Source: Bradysia coprophila
Taxonomy: Eukaryota > Arthropoda > Insecta > Diptera > Sciaridae
DNA: 64,000 nucleotides
Reading direction: 5' to 3'
NCBI RefSeq assembly: GCF_014529535.1
Contig: NW_023503727.1
Location: 434,001 to 498,000, forward strand
Within the stretch, counting starts at the first letter, position 1; the number at the start of each line of letters is the position of its first letter. Below the pieces are notes generated by a model. It was not told where the DNA came from. It saw only the letters and a program-made list of their open reading frames with translations, and ran no database searches. Below, piece after piece: positions 33,001 through 45,465 of this stretch. A program made the position numbers and the translations under genes.

Positions 33001-35190
33001 TTAACCGTAGAGCAACAGGAACATGTGAAGCTTTGTCTGTCAGGTATAGCCAGATCCAGTATTAAACATGGTGACCACAGGAAAGGGGTGAGTCTTTTCT
33101 GAATATTTTCCGCGTCTTGTTGTTGGTATTCGGTATTAGAGGTGAACGAGCTTGTTGTGTTATTGGGTAACCCGTTCACTTCTTGATGGTGAAAGATCGC
33201 ATCGCGCAGCACACAACCATTCACTTGCCAATGATCCGATTTGTATCCCACCAGGTCCAAATTGCTCTGCAAATAAACGACAAGGAACTGCTGAACGATT
33301 GTGGCGAAGCGCTGACCACGATCGGTCATTTACAAGAAGCAGCCAATTTGATGGAAAAAGCTGAAAATTGGGACAAGGCGTGCAGTTTGTATGTTCAACT
33401 GAAATCGTGGCCGAAGGTCCAAAGTATTCTTCCCTACGTGACGAGCATCAAATTGCATGCAGCCTATGCACAAGCGAAAGAGAAGGAAGGCAATTTCAAT
33501 GAGGCCATCAGAAGCTACACTCAGGCCGGCGATTTGGACAGTGTTGTGCGTGTGTACTTGGACCATCTATCGGATCCGCACAGTGCATCGGAAATTGTGC
33601 TGGAGTCTCGGTCGATGGAGAGTTCGAAAATGTTGGCGAAATTCTACCAACACATTGGCGATTATGATCAGGCGCTGCAGTTTTTGATATTGTGTGGCTG
33701 TATATCGGACGCCTTCGCGTTGGCTCAGCGTCACAATAAGCTGAGAAGATACGGTGAGTTGTTGGACACATCGGACAACGCTCAGCCATCGGATTATTTG
33801 GCCGTGGCACAGTATTTTGAACAGGAGAAGTACACTCTGCTGGCAGGGAAATATTATTTTCTAGCAAAGGAATATCAGAAGGTAAATGGAGATTGGTTGA
33901 GTGTAACTGTAACTGTAGTGTAGTGGGACAAGGCCACCTTTCCTTCCATGGCCTATTGATTCCCGATGTTCAACAGGTGGTAATTTTTTGTAATCCGTTT
34001 TACAGTCGTTAAAATTCCTGCTAAAGGCGTCAAGTTTTAGTAATGATGAAAACAGTGCTCTCTCACTTGCCATTGATTGTGTTGCAACATCCAACGACGA
34101 TCGTTTAGCGAACCAACTCATAGAGTTTCTGTTGGGGGAGACTGATGGCTCGCCAAAGGTAAATTTTTAGAAATAAATTTTGGTCGAGCTTGTTCAACCA
34201 ACTGTTGCAATATTTGAACTAAAAGGATCCAAAGTATGTGTTCCGGTTGTATATGGCGCGGAAATATTTTAAAGATGCAGCCAAGTCTGCTGTTATCATC
34301 GGAAGTCAGGAACAAATATCCGGCAATTATAGAAGTGCCCATGACTTGCTGTTTTCTATGTACCAGGTAAGCAGAGAATTCCCACTGATCAATTCCGTCT
34401 TCAAACTACCGTTTTCTTCCGAAGGAGTTGCGACGGAATAATCTGAGTGTTGCGTCTGATCTGAAAAACAATTTGGCTCTCCTGCATCGTTACACGTTGG
34501 TTCGAGTACATGTGAAAATTGGTAACCACTTGCTGGCAGCAAAACTTCTGGTTCAAGTGGCAGCTCACATTTCACAGTTTCCTACCCGTGAGTGTGCAAT
34601 GTTTCTCCAACGACAGCTGGCATTGATTCGCAACCTTTTATCGATTTTCAGATATTGTTCCAATCCTCACTTCGACAGTAATCGAATGCCATCGAGCTGG
34701 TCTGCAAAAGTCGGCCTTTACCTATGCAGCCATGTTAATGCGACCGGAACATCGCAGTCAGATCGATTCAAAGTACATCAAAAAAATCGAAGCAATCGTC
34801 CGGAAGGCTCCGCGCGGCATCAAGGATGTGGAAGATGATTTTCAACAAGAATCCACGCCCTGTCCGGTATGCGATGCTAGTTTGCCTACAATGGATGTGG
34901 CGTGTTACCAGTGCAAAACCGATCTACCAATTTGCATAGCGACCGGTCAACACATTTCCAAGGAGAATCTGGCCGCATGTCCGGAATGTGATTTTCCATG
35001 CTTCAAAAACGAGATGTCGAAGTAGGAAGACTACTGCAAAGTCTTTTGAATGACCAACTCATTCACTTCGTGTTTTTTTTATAGAATTTTGGATTCTACC
35101 AATCAATGTCCTATGTGTGCCGAAATTGTCGACTCCAATCGCTTGAACGATGTCGAGAATGTGGCGTCATACTTATCTGGACTCTCATAG
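30026..35190 (+). CDS. WDR19: WDR19 / IFT144 (Oseg6), intraflagellar transport complex A
   Basis: Sixteen exons join in phase: 30026-30040, 30108-30265, 30323-30392, 30468-30622, 30677-30887, 30945-31231, 31290-31770, 31830-32696, 32756-32877, 32937-33087, 33255-33881, 34006-34158, 34226-34366, 34425-34587, 34652-35021 and 35085-35190. The total is 1358 aa, against about 1342 in human. The protein is a core subunit of IFT-A, which carries out retrograde transport and receptor entry in cilia. The N-terminal WD40 propellers include [13 protein letters not shown] and [16 protein letters not shown] long TPR-like solenoid follows ([36 protein letters not shown]). The C-terminus is cysteine-rich and probably zinc-binding: [25 protein letters not shown] and CPMCAE. 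All splice sites are GT-AG and there are no broken frames, so the gene looks functional. ATTAAATAAATTTC near 35365 may hold the polyadenylation signal. Confidence 0.95.
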
Positions 35191-36218
35191 GGTACAGAAA
35201 ATGTGTCGCATCAGCGATGACAACAAATCGGAGCGTAAGTAAGTAACGAGGCAAATATTATGTTAAATACACCTATATGTGTCGTCGGTGTCGTCAGAAG
35301 AAACAGACTCGATCATGCATTTTTCGTACCATCTAAAATAGTATGCGCGCGGCTGAATGGTTTGATTAAATAAATTTCAAATTTTATCGTTGGGGATCGT
35401 CGATAAAGGACGTCCGCTTGATTTTCAAAATTCTTGAAATCCCTCTGTCCCTGTCACAAATTTAAACCGCTTCAAGCGGTCAACTTTCATTGTTTGGGTA
35501 TTTCATAGAAGACGCCACTCACACGATTCTCGGAATTTTTTTTTTTTTGGTATCCTTTCCTCTCATGTCCGGACTTTTTCAGTATATCTACAACATAACA
35601 TGCTACACTTGGTGTTTGCTCGTTCTTTACAGATGGTTCTTTTGCTGAGCATGATGTTCAAACCGAAGTTTTAAAAAAAATGCTGGCTACATAATCATTC
35701 ACAAATTACGTTAGTTTTTGCTTCACAGATAGCGTATTAAGCGAGTCATTAAAGATTTCATTTTGATGACAACACTGAAATTGAGCTACGTAATTTATGA
35801 ATGACCTCCACTGGCAACTCCTTATTTTATAATTATTAGTACAAAAACGTCCATGACTACTGAATTTGAATAAGTCTTTGTTAGATAGATTTAAGCCTGT
35901 TTAGAGTGTTGTCGGTAGGATTGTTAATAATATGTTCCGTCCATTTGAAAATTATTGTGTTACTTGCCAAGAAAAGAAAAGAGGAAAAGAAATAAATTTT
36001 GTTTATGTCGGAGAAGTATAATTTGGGTTTTTCTTAGCTTCAGAGAAGTCATCCACAACAATAGGAGACCTAACCAGACATTAACAATTGGTAAAAGTAG
36101 TAAAAAATGGTGAATGTCACTCGGAAATAATTTTAAAGACTTACAGTTAATTGAAGTATACACTGATTTAGCGGCAAGTTCTTTATGTGTTTTCACATTT
36201 AACACTTACCTAGTGGCA
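35191..36218. other. 3' flank of WDR19 and spacer
   Basis: Contains an AATAAA near 35367. The rest is AT-rich, with no coding frame I can support. Confidence 0.4.
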
Positions 36219-36226
36219 CACGGTGG

Positions 36227-39022
36227 CAGGGCCGTAGCTAGACAAGATTTTCAGGGCGGGCTCAAGCCCTTAGATTGAAACTTTATAAATAGCTTTACGT
36301 TTATTGTGCAGGAGTAGATGTTAAAACGATTGTCGTAATTTATTATACTATTTTTGTTTGTGTTTACTAAAACTAGATTGTGTAAAGTATTAGTTAGTTG
36401 TGACAACGCGAGCGGAGCGAGCGAATTTTTTTCAGTAATAATGATAGAGACAATTTCAATTTTTATTTGATTTCTTTTGAACATAACATCGGTAGTCAGG
36501 ATGACCATTTGATGCCGACTTCGCTATTGCAACAACGCCCTTTAATTTTTTAAAAATTTAAGAAATGGCCATCCCCTCAAGAAAGACTCAAATAATTGAC
36601 TACAAAAAAATCAGATTTCGAAAACGTACTGCCTTTTTAAAATCCATGCTTGTATGTTAAATGTAGTTCAAAATTATAAATAAGAAGTGTGATGTCTTTT
36701 AGTATAACTTTTGAAGTTACTTCTTTATAAAAAAAATTTACTTCCAGCCAAAAGTTGTACTCTTCTCGACTCTTCTTTGAACTTTGTTAAGGGTTGAAGA
36801 AACTAAGGAAACACAAAATTCTCTGAATAGTTTCGATTTGTTCCAAACAAGAAACTACAGGCTGATCTAAAATTTTTACTTTTTGTCAGTGATCTTGAAG
36901 TCAGAAAGCTGAGGAAATATTTTAAATCAAGAACAGGAAATTTTTGAGAAAAAATTTCCAAAAATCTTCTAGCGGTGCAACAGCCGTCTCAACTTGTCTA
37001 TGAAAACCGCTGCCATGATCCGATATCTTTAGAAGCTTATCAGGTTTTAGTAGTTCAAGAACGAATGCTTTTTTTATGAGAAAGCAAATCGTACAGAAAA
37101 GCTGTTCAATGTCATTAACAAAGTCATGTAGCTACACTGGAAGTTACTTGTTGACGACCATTTAAAATTAAACATAGCTAACGCCGACCCGTACGAAACA
37201 CCTATTCGTATCAAAAGCCTTTAATGTGAAACTCTTCATTTCTCTTACTTCATTTTCTTCTCTGCTGAAAAACTATTCTCCCTTTAAAATCACTTACATT
37301 ATCCACTCTTTGCCTTGTTATCATATACAACTAAATTGCCGGAGGCAATATAGACAGCCCCGTACGAAGACAAATTTCATAAATTCCTATTTAAACAGCT
37401 ATATACCGCTATATTTAACTATATTTCACTATAAATAAACATTTCACAGATAAATATATGCTATTATATAGCTCTATATGCCTGTATATGGCTCAATATA
37501 GCTGTATATAGGTATATATAGATGTCCGTATATGGAATCCCTGAAACCTCACACACATAACAAATTATTTCCATGTTAACAGAAACTCTCTAAGCATCAT
37601 TTTTCCCACTTTATATCACTTTTAATAAAATCCAATATGGCCGCCGGCAGCCATTTTGTTAGGAGACCGGAAATAGTACCGACGCTTTACATTCGTTAAT
37701 ACCTTTCAAACAAAAAAAAATTCATGAAATTCGGTCAAAATTTACTCGAGATATTGTCAAAATACACCACGTTCACTGTACTTCCGAGTAGCCAGATAAG
37801 AGCTCACTCCAAGAGACCTAGCTCACGCTCCGGAGAACATAATTTCATAAACTTTTTTTTCCCTGATTGGTACGGTCAATACCTATCTAATAAAGCTAAA
37901 ACAGACGAAATATGTTCAAATGTGGCCGACCTACAAGCAAAAACTGCTTGCCGCCCTGTGCCTGTTCCACACCAAGGGGTCTAACTCACGAGTCGGTCAT
38001 CCGATTTCCATAAACTTTTTTTTTGTCGATCGGTATTGTCAATACCTTTTATTTGACGTATCACTTACAAGTTTAACGTTTAAATGTCCGGAGATATCTT
38101 CGAAAAACCGTAAAGCACTTATTGGGCCACAGCTCGGGAGGGGTCGATCCAAAATCACTCATCTTAGCCTGTCTTTTGACATTACCAAACGGGAAAAAAA
38201 AGAATTTTCAAAATCGGATGCGTTTTACTCAAGTTATCGTGCAGACAGACGGACAGACGGACAGACGGACATTTTTTTTTCGCGGATTTGGCATCTCTAG
38301 ACAACCACAATAGGTTTCCCCTTACTCAGGGAGTCCAATTCGACGTGTTACAAACGTATGCGTAAACCCATAAGACCCCAGTACTTCGTACGGGTCTAAC
38401 CAGTACTTCGTACGGGTCTAAAAATGCGAAAAAGGTAGCTACTGAGCCAAGTGAACGCTGAACATCTTTTATGACCTTCAGCTTTCAGCGTATATCAGAC
38501 CTGAATCATTCATTTTTGACCTGAATTTACCCGATTCCGAGCCCTCAAACCTTGATCAGGATTTAGATGAACAAAAGTACTTGATGACTCAAAAATGAAA
38601 AATTTAAAAAATTTCGTGTTAAAACAACTAAACAAGTTTTTGTCTCAACACGTCCATCAACGGTAATTCGGGATTCGGGTAATTCGGGATAAGGATAGCC
38701 AAAGGTTGAAGGAAAAAACGCTTTGAGCATCTTGAATGTTTTTCATACAGCGTCCTGCATTAAAACTCAAAATTATTTTAAGTCTCTACTATGTAAATAG
38801 CCGCGCAGCGAGACTTTTTTTATGAACTTAGAAGATATACACAGCAAATGAACAAACAGAATTAAGTTGATAAATACATAAGGCATATGAGAGACATCAA
38901 CTTCAATCGATACGTCTTTAAGTTAACAGAATTTCCAGATGAACTCTAGAAGTTCCAGGGTGGGCTCGCAAGATTTCAGGGCGGGCTCAGCCCGCCTAAG
39001 CCCATTAGTAGCTACGGCCCTG
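36227..39022. mobile_element. 2.8-kb hAT-type transposon remnant
   Basis: The 14-bp ends are CAGGGCCGTAGCTA and its exact complement. The perfect 8-bp duplication is CACGGTGG (36219-36226 and 39023-39030). Subterminal motifs CAGGGCGGGCTCA occur at both ends. No intact transposase is visible, and the internal frames are short. Repeat A copy 2 (37171-38420) is nested inside. The insertion site CACGGTGG|GGCTGAAC is itself the terminus of the palindromic family at 22353. Confidence 0.85.
37171..38420 (+). repeat. Repeat family A, copy 2 (nested in the hAT element)
   Basis: Nearly identical to copies 1 and 3. The right terminus is duplicated: CAGTACTTCGTACGGGTCTA occurs twice in a row. The octamer tract GACGGACA is longer here than in copy 1. 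Confidence 0.8.
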
Positions 39023-39469
39023 CACGGTGGGGCTGAACCAAATTTAAATAAAAAGGTCGGATAACCTCAACTTTTTTTCATGAAATGTTAGCATGGGTTA
39101 AGTGTAGATAATATACACAAAAAATAAAAAAAAAATTTCACCGAGCCGTTTTTCAGAAAGTACTTTTCAACTGTTTGTAGACTGTCTCATGCATATGTAG
39201 AACGTTTTTTTGATATGCTTAGCTAACGTAAGTATAGCCAGTGCTCTCAGCTTTCGATTGATACCATACTTGCCATATAAGTTTGGAAAGTTTAGCAGCT
39301 ACTGTCCCTACTATGTGGTATAAAAAATGAGTGATTTTTGGAGCAAAATTATTTTTTTAGTTTTTCTTTGGTTTTTTTTTATTATTTAACAGAAATAAGA
39401 TGAAAGAATAACAAAAATAAGGTTTTTCTTCAATTGTACAAAATAAAAATGGGATAATAAAATGATAAT

Positions 39470-39840
39470 AAACGACCGATAAATTAATTCAAAACTACCA
39501 ATAAAAAGTAATAAATGACCGATAAATATGGTACCGATAGAAAATAATAAATGATCGATAGGAAATCCACAAGTACCGATAAAAATATTCAAAACTACCG
39601 ATAATTTTTTACCGATAAAAAGTACTAAAATACCGATAAGTTGGGAACTTTATCGATCGTTAATCACTTTTTATCGGTAATCTATTATTTTTTATCGATC
39701 ATTCATTATATTCTATCGGTAGTTCAATATATTCTATCGGTAATTTATTATTTGTTATCGGTAGTCTATTATATTCCATCGGTAATTTATTATTTTTTAT
39801 CGGTACTTCCGTTTTTTCTACCGGTAGTTTATTATTCTTA
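39470..39840. repeat. Low-complexity array of ACCGATAAA units in inverted halves
   Basis: The left half (39470-39640) is rich in ACCGATAAAAAGTA. The right half (39655-39840) has the mirrored TTTTTATCGGTA, roughly every 17-25 bp. It can fold on itself. Terminal repeats or duplications were not found. Confidence 0.65.
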
Positions 39841-40059
39841 ATGACCAAATACCGTTCTGTCTCGCCGGGATTTTTTTTTTGTTTATGGGAAATATTCCTC
39901 GAAATGTTCGGCTCGAAATAAAACCATCTCAATAAAAAATATTTGAGCCAGACAATAATATACTCTTACGGCTCTTACAGCCAAGAAGAAATATTAACAA
40001 AAAAAAAACAGAAAGGTCACGATCCCACAATAATAGAGGAATGTTACGAATGTGGTAAT

Positions 40060-40300
40060 AGTTACGCAGATTTTTTTGGTAAAATTTTGGTTGTTTCCAG
40101 TCAAATTTTTTTTGGTAAAAATTATTTGGCAGATGATGAGAAAAACTAAGCCAGCTTGTTTGAACTAAAATTGGGTGTAAAATTTAATTTTTGCGTAACG
40201 AAGCTGAAAGCATCAACTCTAGCGATATCATTCATTTTAGAAATTGTACTTCAAAGACTGCGTCACACTTTTCTCGAAGAGATTTTTGTTGGGATTACAT
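40060..40300. repeat. Terminal module of repeat family B, solo
   Basis: GCAGATTTTTTTGGTAAAAT through GAGATTTTTGTTGGGATT matches 29400-29645 and 53110-53350. Confidence 0.7.
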
Positions 40301-40309
40301 TTTATAAGA

Positions 40310-41842
40310 AGCGAGAAATTTTGTTTTGGCCCACCTTAGTTGTACAGTTATAGTTATACCTTGCCAGAAATCTGGAAAAATTACGCTGATCGCATAAATT
40401 TCAATTTCAATCATTAAAACTGGCTGGGACAAAATTTGGTACGAAACATCGGCGCACACACATTTTCTGAATGAAGATTCCAAAAGAGGAATGTCAAAAA
40501 CAAAAATAAAATCGCAAAACATTTCAGTCTGCTTCTAAATTCCGTGCGCATCGGCTGTCCGGCAAAGTTTTTCTAATAATAGTAATAAAACGCTGATTTG
40601 ATAACGACTTGTTAGTTTACTATTTTTTTTTTGTTCTCGATTTGATGATAACGATTGAAAGGTGTGTTGCATGTAAATATTTTTTTTAATCTTAAAGCCG
40701 ACATCAGTCGTTTTGCACGGGTCGGTCGGTCTATGGTGTTCTATTAATGTGATAGAAATATCTATTTTTTCTGTGTTTTTGTTCGCTAAGTTCGTTCTTT
40801 TTTTATAGTTTTGTTGCGTATGGTTATATGCTGATTCTATTATACACATCTCGATCCTAGAACGTGCAACTATACAATGCTAATACAGAATAATGTGATA
40901 CCTTGGTGAAAATGAAATGATGATGATGTCTAATTATGTGATGCGACGAAGAGAATGAAAATAATTTGTTTATTCGGATATCAGTGAATGGAATTTCGGG
41001 TAAGTTATTGATATTTTGGTTAATGTGTCACGACAATCGATGATTTCATTGACGAAAAAGAGAAGAGAAGAAATACACTTTAGTGTGGTGCCGCGACCAA
41101 TATTGTTGCATGCGAATGGTGGGTGCTAAATATGGTGCGAAAAGCATTTATTATCCGTACAGAGGTTCCACCCGGGTTCCACTTTAATTGATGTTGAATG
41201 TTGATATAATCGGGTGTGTGTGTTTATGTTCTCAGATGGAAATCAATATAAGTTTCAATTAACAGGTTCGACTCGCCAATTAATAGTAAACATTTTGAGG
41301 ACGGAATTTAGTGTTTACGTTTCGATTAAGACTAGTACCAGACAATCTTACAGACTGTCAGTACCCTGATACGTAATCCGAAGTGGATTCGTTTACGTTG
41401 AGCTGTCGATAAACTTATGATATCCATGTGTACGTCCTCTCTTTTAACATTTTGTAGAACATTTTGCATATGGGATTGTGTGGTCATTGAATGAATAAAA
41501 AAATTTTGTCTTACATTTTAGAGCTCTTGATTTGTGGTTTATTGTTTGAAACAGTTAGATCGTTAAGGCAAACCAGTTTCAATTCAAATTTAATATTTTC
41601 GTAGATTTTGATAGAATCCATATTGAAATTTTGACCTTTTTAGTAAGTTTTTGATTAATCATCGTTGTATCGTTGGCAACGACATTGTTGCTGCAAGAAC
41701 GGTGCTTGCGACATCGATGTGATATATGATAGATTAGTACACACGAAGAACGAAAGTACGGAAATATATCACACACACAACGACACAAAATTTTAATCGC
41801 AACCCAAAATATAGCGAAAGGACATTAAAAAGGACATTCAAA
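40310..41842. other. Unassigned spacer
   Basis: About 1.5 kb of AT-rich sequence. No frame with coding character was found. Confidence 0.35.
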
Positions 41843-41855
41843 AAGGAAAGGGACA

Positions 41856-42929
41856 GAATAATATCTTTAGATTAACGAGATTACCCACCCGAAGGCATAA
41901 CATCTCGTCCTCTCTAAGAGGAGCAGATTGAGATACGCTCAATCAGCGCGTCAAATGACTACCTTTATATGCCGGTGTTTCATGCACCAGCATAGCCAAA
42001 GGTGGGGCAAGGGCCTATCACAACCCTTACTGCAATTCACCCGGGAGCAGTACCCCAGCGTATTAAACGCACTTGAACCACAGCCACCACGTTTCAGCCA
42101 AGGATAGGCTCCTCAACCATAGTTGGGACCAGGAGGATAGTGCAATTCTGGTGGGCTCCCAACACCCGTGGTACCGATTTAACCCTCGGGTAGGGTAGGT
42201 GGTATCGAAGACCACTTCGGATGGAAGCATGAACTTCCAGCTCCGATCGACTAGCTCGAATTGCGCGGAGTCGCCACTCTCCGAGAGACAGTCTGGAATT
42301 GGCCTTAGCCGTTCAACCAGCTGAACTCATCCTGCGCCGGTCATTCACCCCACAATCAACCACATTCAAGACATAACGGCGTACACATGCATCATTCACG
42401 GATCCTCGTCCCCTCTCATCAACCTCGACCTCCTGCCGAATAGCGATACCGCAAACTGATTCAACTTTTCAAACGCTCCAATCTCGCTGAGTGCCCCGCT
42501 AACGTCAAGCGATCCGTTACGAATGAGTAACCCACAACCATTCAGATCACGAAGATCCTCGTAGAGCGGGCACTCCCCGAGTAGGTGCTTGACGTCCTCG
42601 TTAGGTGCTCCACACATGCATACCGGCGTATTTGACAGACCACGTTTGTGCAGAAAACCATTCATGCTACCGTGTCCCGTTAATACATAACCAAGACACA
42701 GTCCAAAGGCCATCCACTCATTCTCACGAACAAATCGGACACTCGGAATAAACTCATGAGTGAGGCGTCCCTTTTCCGAGACATCCCACCTGCCCTGCCA
42801 CACAACCAGCAACCTCTCCGTCAACAGTTCCTTGAACTGAGAACCACTCAACCCTAGCATCTCTTCATCCGTGATCGGATCGCCATCCACCGGCGTAATG
42901 CCTTTACGGAATTCGGAGAGCAAACCTCT
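41856..42929 (-). mobile_element. 5'-truncated R1-like non-LTR retrotransposon
   Basis: The target-site duplication is the 13-bp AAGGAAAGGGACA at 41843-41855 and 42930-42942. The minus-strand frame is open from the truncated end (RGLLSEFRKG, no start ATG) to a stop at 42396. It encodes the last 175 or so residues of ORF2: TERLLVVWQGRWDVSEKG, GYVLTGHGSMNGFLHKR and the zinc-knuckle-like CMCG...DVKHLLGECPLY. A 3' UTR of about 540 bp follows, rich in direct GC-rich motifs. Everything upstream, including the RT and endonuclease, is missing. Confidence 0.85.
42396..42929 (-). pseudogene. C-terminal ORF2 fragment of the R1-like element
   Basis: See the element entry. The frame itself has no stop or shift, which together with the exact duplication suggests a recent insertion. 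It is non-functional by truncation. Confidence 0.8.
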
Positions 42930-42942
42930 AAGGAAAGGGACA

Positions 42943-43381
42943 TTAGGATTTTCAAATATTTGTATGGTTTTATTCCGCGCGCTTTCTTAGAACGTAAGTT
43001 ACGTTACACATACATTCTTACATTCCCGCACAACCGTTCTTTGTGTTTGCTTATCTATCCTATCGATGGTTTGCGAAATCTATCAAAATCTCAAAAATAT
43101 CATCGTCAATAGTCTTCTGAATTTTTGTCAAAAATAACGAACACTCGAACGAACATTCCAAAAGCATACTTAATTTAGACATTAATCTGGGAAGTAGTTT
43201 GTGCTTTTAACTTCGACGATTTTACAAGAACAGGTGAGGTTTCAATGTAGTGTTTCACTTAATTAATAATTGGGCCATTTGAAGGCTATCTTTTTAACGT
43301 TACAATTTGGCAACGGTCTTATGGAACAACAAGTCGGAAGTAAAGAGTAAATGTTCATAATTACCGTCCGTGCAATTAACA
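42943..43381. other. Unassigned spacer
   Basis: Nothing recognised. Confidence 0.3.
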
Positions 43382-44594
43382 AACATAGCTAACGCCGACC
43401 CGTACGAAACACCTATTCGTATCAAAAGCCTTTAATGTGAAACTCTTCATTTCTCTTACTTCATTTTCTTCTCTGCTGAAAAACTATTCTCCCTTTAAAA
43501 TCACTTACATTATCCACTCTTTGCCTTGTTATCATATACAACTAAATTGCCGGAGGCAATATAGACAGCCCCGTACGAAGACAAATTTCATAAATTCCTA
43601 TTTAAACAGCTATATACCGCTATATTTACCTATATTTCACTGTAAATAAACATTTCACAGAGGAATATGCTATTATATAGCTCTATATGCCTGTATATAG
43701 GTATATATAGATGTCCGTATATGGAATCCCTGAAACCCCACACACATAACAAATTATTTCCATGTTAACAGAAACTCTCTAAGTATCATTTTTCCCAAGA
43801 TGTTTCACTTTTACTAAAATCCAATATGGCCGCCGGCAGCCATTTTGTTAGGAGACCGGAAATAGTACCGACGCTTTACATTCGTTAATACCTTTCAAAC
43901 AAAAAAAAAATCATGAAATTCGGTCAAAATTTACTCGAGATATTGTCAAAATACACCACGTTCACTGTACTTCCGAGTAGCCAGATAAGAGCTCACTCCA
44001 AGAGACCTAGCTCACGCTCCGGAGAACATAATTTCATAAAAATTTTTTTCCCTGATTGGTACGGTCAATACCTATCTAATAAAGCTAAAACAGACGAAAT
44101 ATGTTCAAATGTGGCCGACCTACAAGCAAAAACTGCTTGCCGCCCTGTGCCTGTTCCACACCAAGGGGTCTAACTCACGACTCGGTCATCCGATTTCCAT
44201 AAACTTTTTTTTTGTCGATCGGTATTGTAAATACCTTTTATTTGACGTATCACTTACAAGTTTAACGTTTAAATGTCCGGAGATATCTTCGAAAAACCGT
44301 AAAGCACTTATTGGGCCACAGCTCGGGAGGGGTCGATCCAAAATCACTCATCTTCGAACTTAGCCTGTCTTTTGACATTACCAAACGGGAAAAAAAAGAA
44401 TTTTCAAAATCGGATGCGTTTTACTCAAGTTATCGTGCAGACAGACGGACAGACGGACAGACGGACATTTTTTTTTCGCGGATTTGGCATCTCTAGACAA
44501 CCACAATAGGTTTCCCCTTACTCAGGGAGTCCAATTCGACGTGTTACAAACGTATGCGTAAACCCATAAGACCCCAGTACTTCGTACGGGTCTA
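43382..44594 (+). repeat. Repeat family A, copy 3
   Basis: Starts AACATAGCTAACGCC and ends CGTACGGGTCTA. It is slightly shorter than copy 2, owing to a small deletion in the ATATAGCTCTATATG region near 43680. Confidence 0.8.
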
Positions 44595-45465
44595 AACATT
44601 CGTGCGGTCCATGCACGGCTAAATCGTCTGAAAGCGAGAATTCGAGCAAACCGAGAGTGAGCCAGCCGTATGACATATCTCGAAGCACAAGGGGAAGAAT
44701 TATTTATAATAGAGGACATACAAACTTATGAGGCGAGCGGCGCTTCACTTACAATCCACCGCGGTAAAGCTTTCCAGATCGCATACATACATCCATCATA
44801 CTTACGCTTCAAACCATTCTATGCCACATAATAAACAGGATACTTACGCTTCAAATCATTCTACGTAACACAACAAACAGAAAAAATTAACAGAGCTTTG
44901 GCTCTTCCCTTTCCGAGGGTTCGCGGAAAGTGCATTAAAGACGAATCAATCTGTTTCGACCTCTGAATCTAGTGGCGGTCAGAGGTTAGCGTGGTCTAAC
45001 CATCTTCAGTCGCTTCCACTAGTTCGTTACACGAGACAGCAGTAAATTTTCCGATTGGACACGTTTTTGGAAAATTACGGTGATAGTTTTGCCATCTTCT
45101 GATGGAAAATTTATTTAGGAAACAATTGAAAGCTACTTAAGAAGACTCCCAAAACGTAGCAAAAAAGACAATCAACTACCACTTGAATAAACAATTCTCA
45201 CAACAACAAAAAATCTCGCGTCGCACTCACTGCCTCAATGACCACTCAATCAAATGACAATGTAATGTTGACGATTTCACTCGCCATCTCATCACTTCAT
45301 AAATGCATCTTACAGATAACATGTCAATAATGATCCGGCCTATAAAATTAATTTAAGAGGAATCTACACATATATACACATGGCTAAATTGTTGCCTACA
45401 TTTCGGGGCAAAATATTTATAATTTTGGATTCGTATTCTTTTCGAAATAAATTTTAGAAAATCTG
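44595..45465. other. Unassigned spacer and 3' flank of the M16-like gene
   Basis: A short frame near 44600-44830 (ARLNRLKARIRANRE, then GKAFQIAYIHPSYLRFK) has one stop and could be retroelement debris. Nothing firm. Confidence 0.25.
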
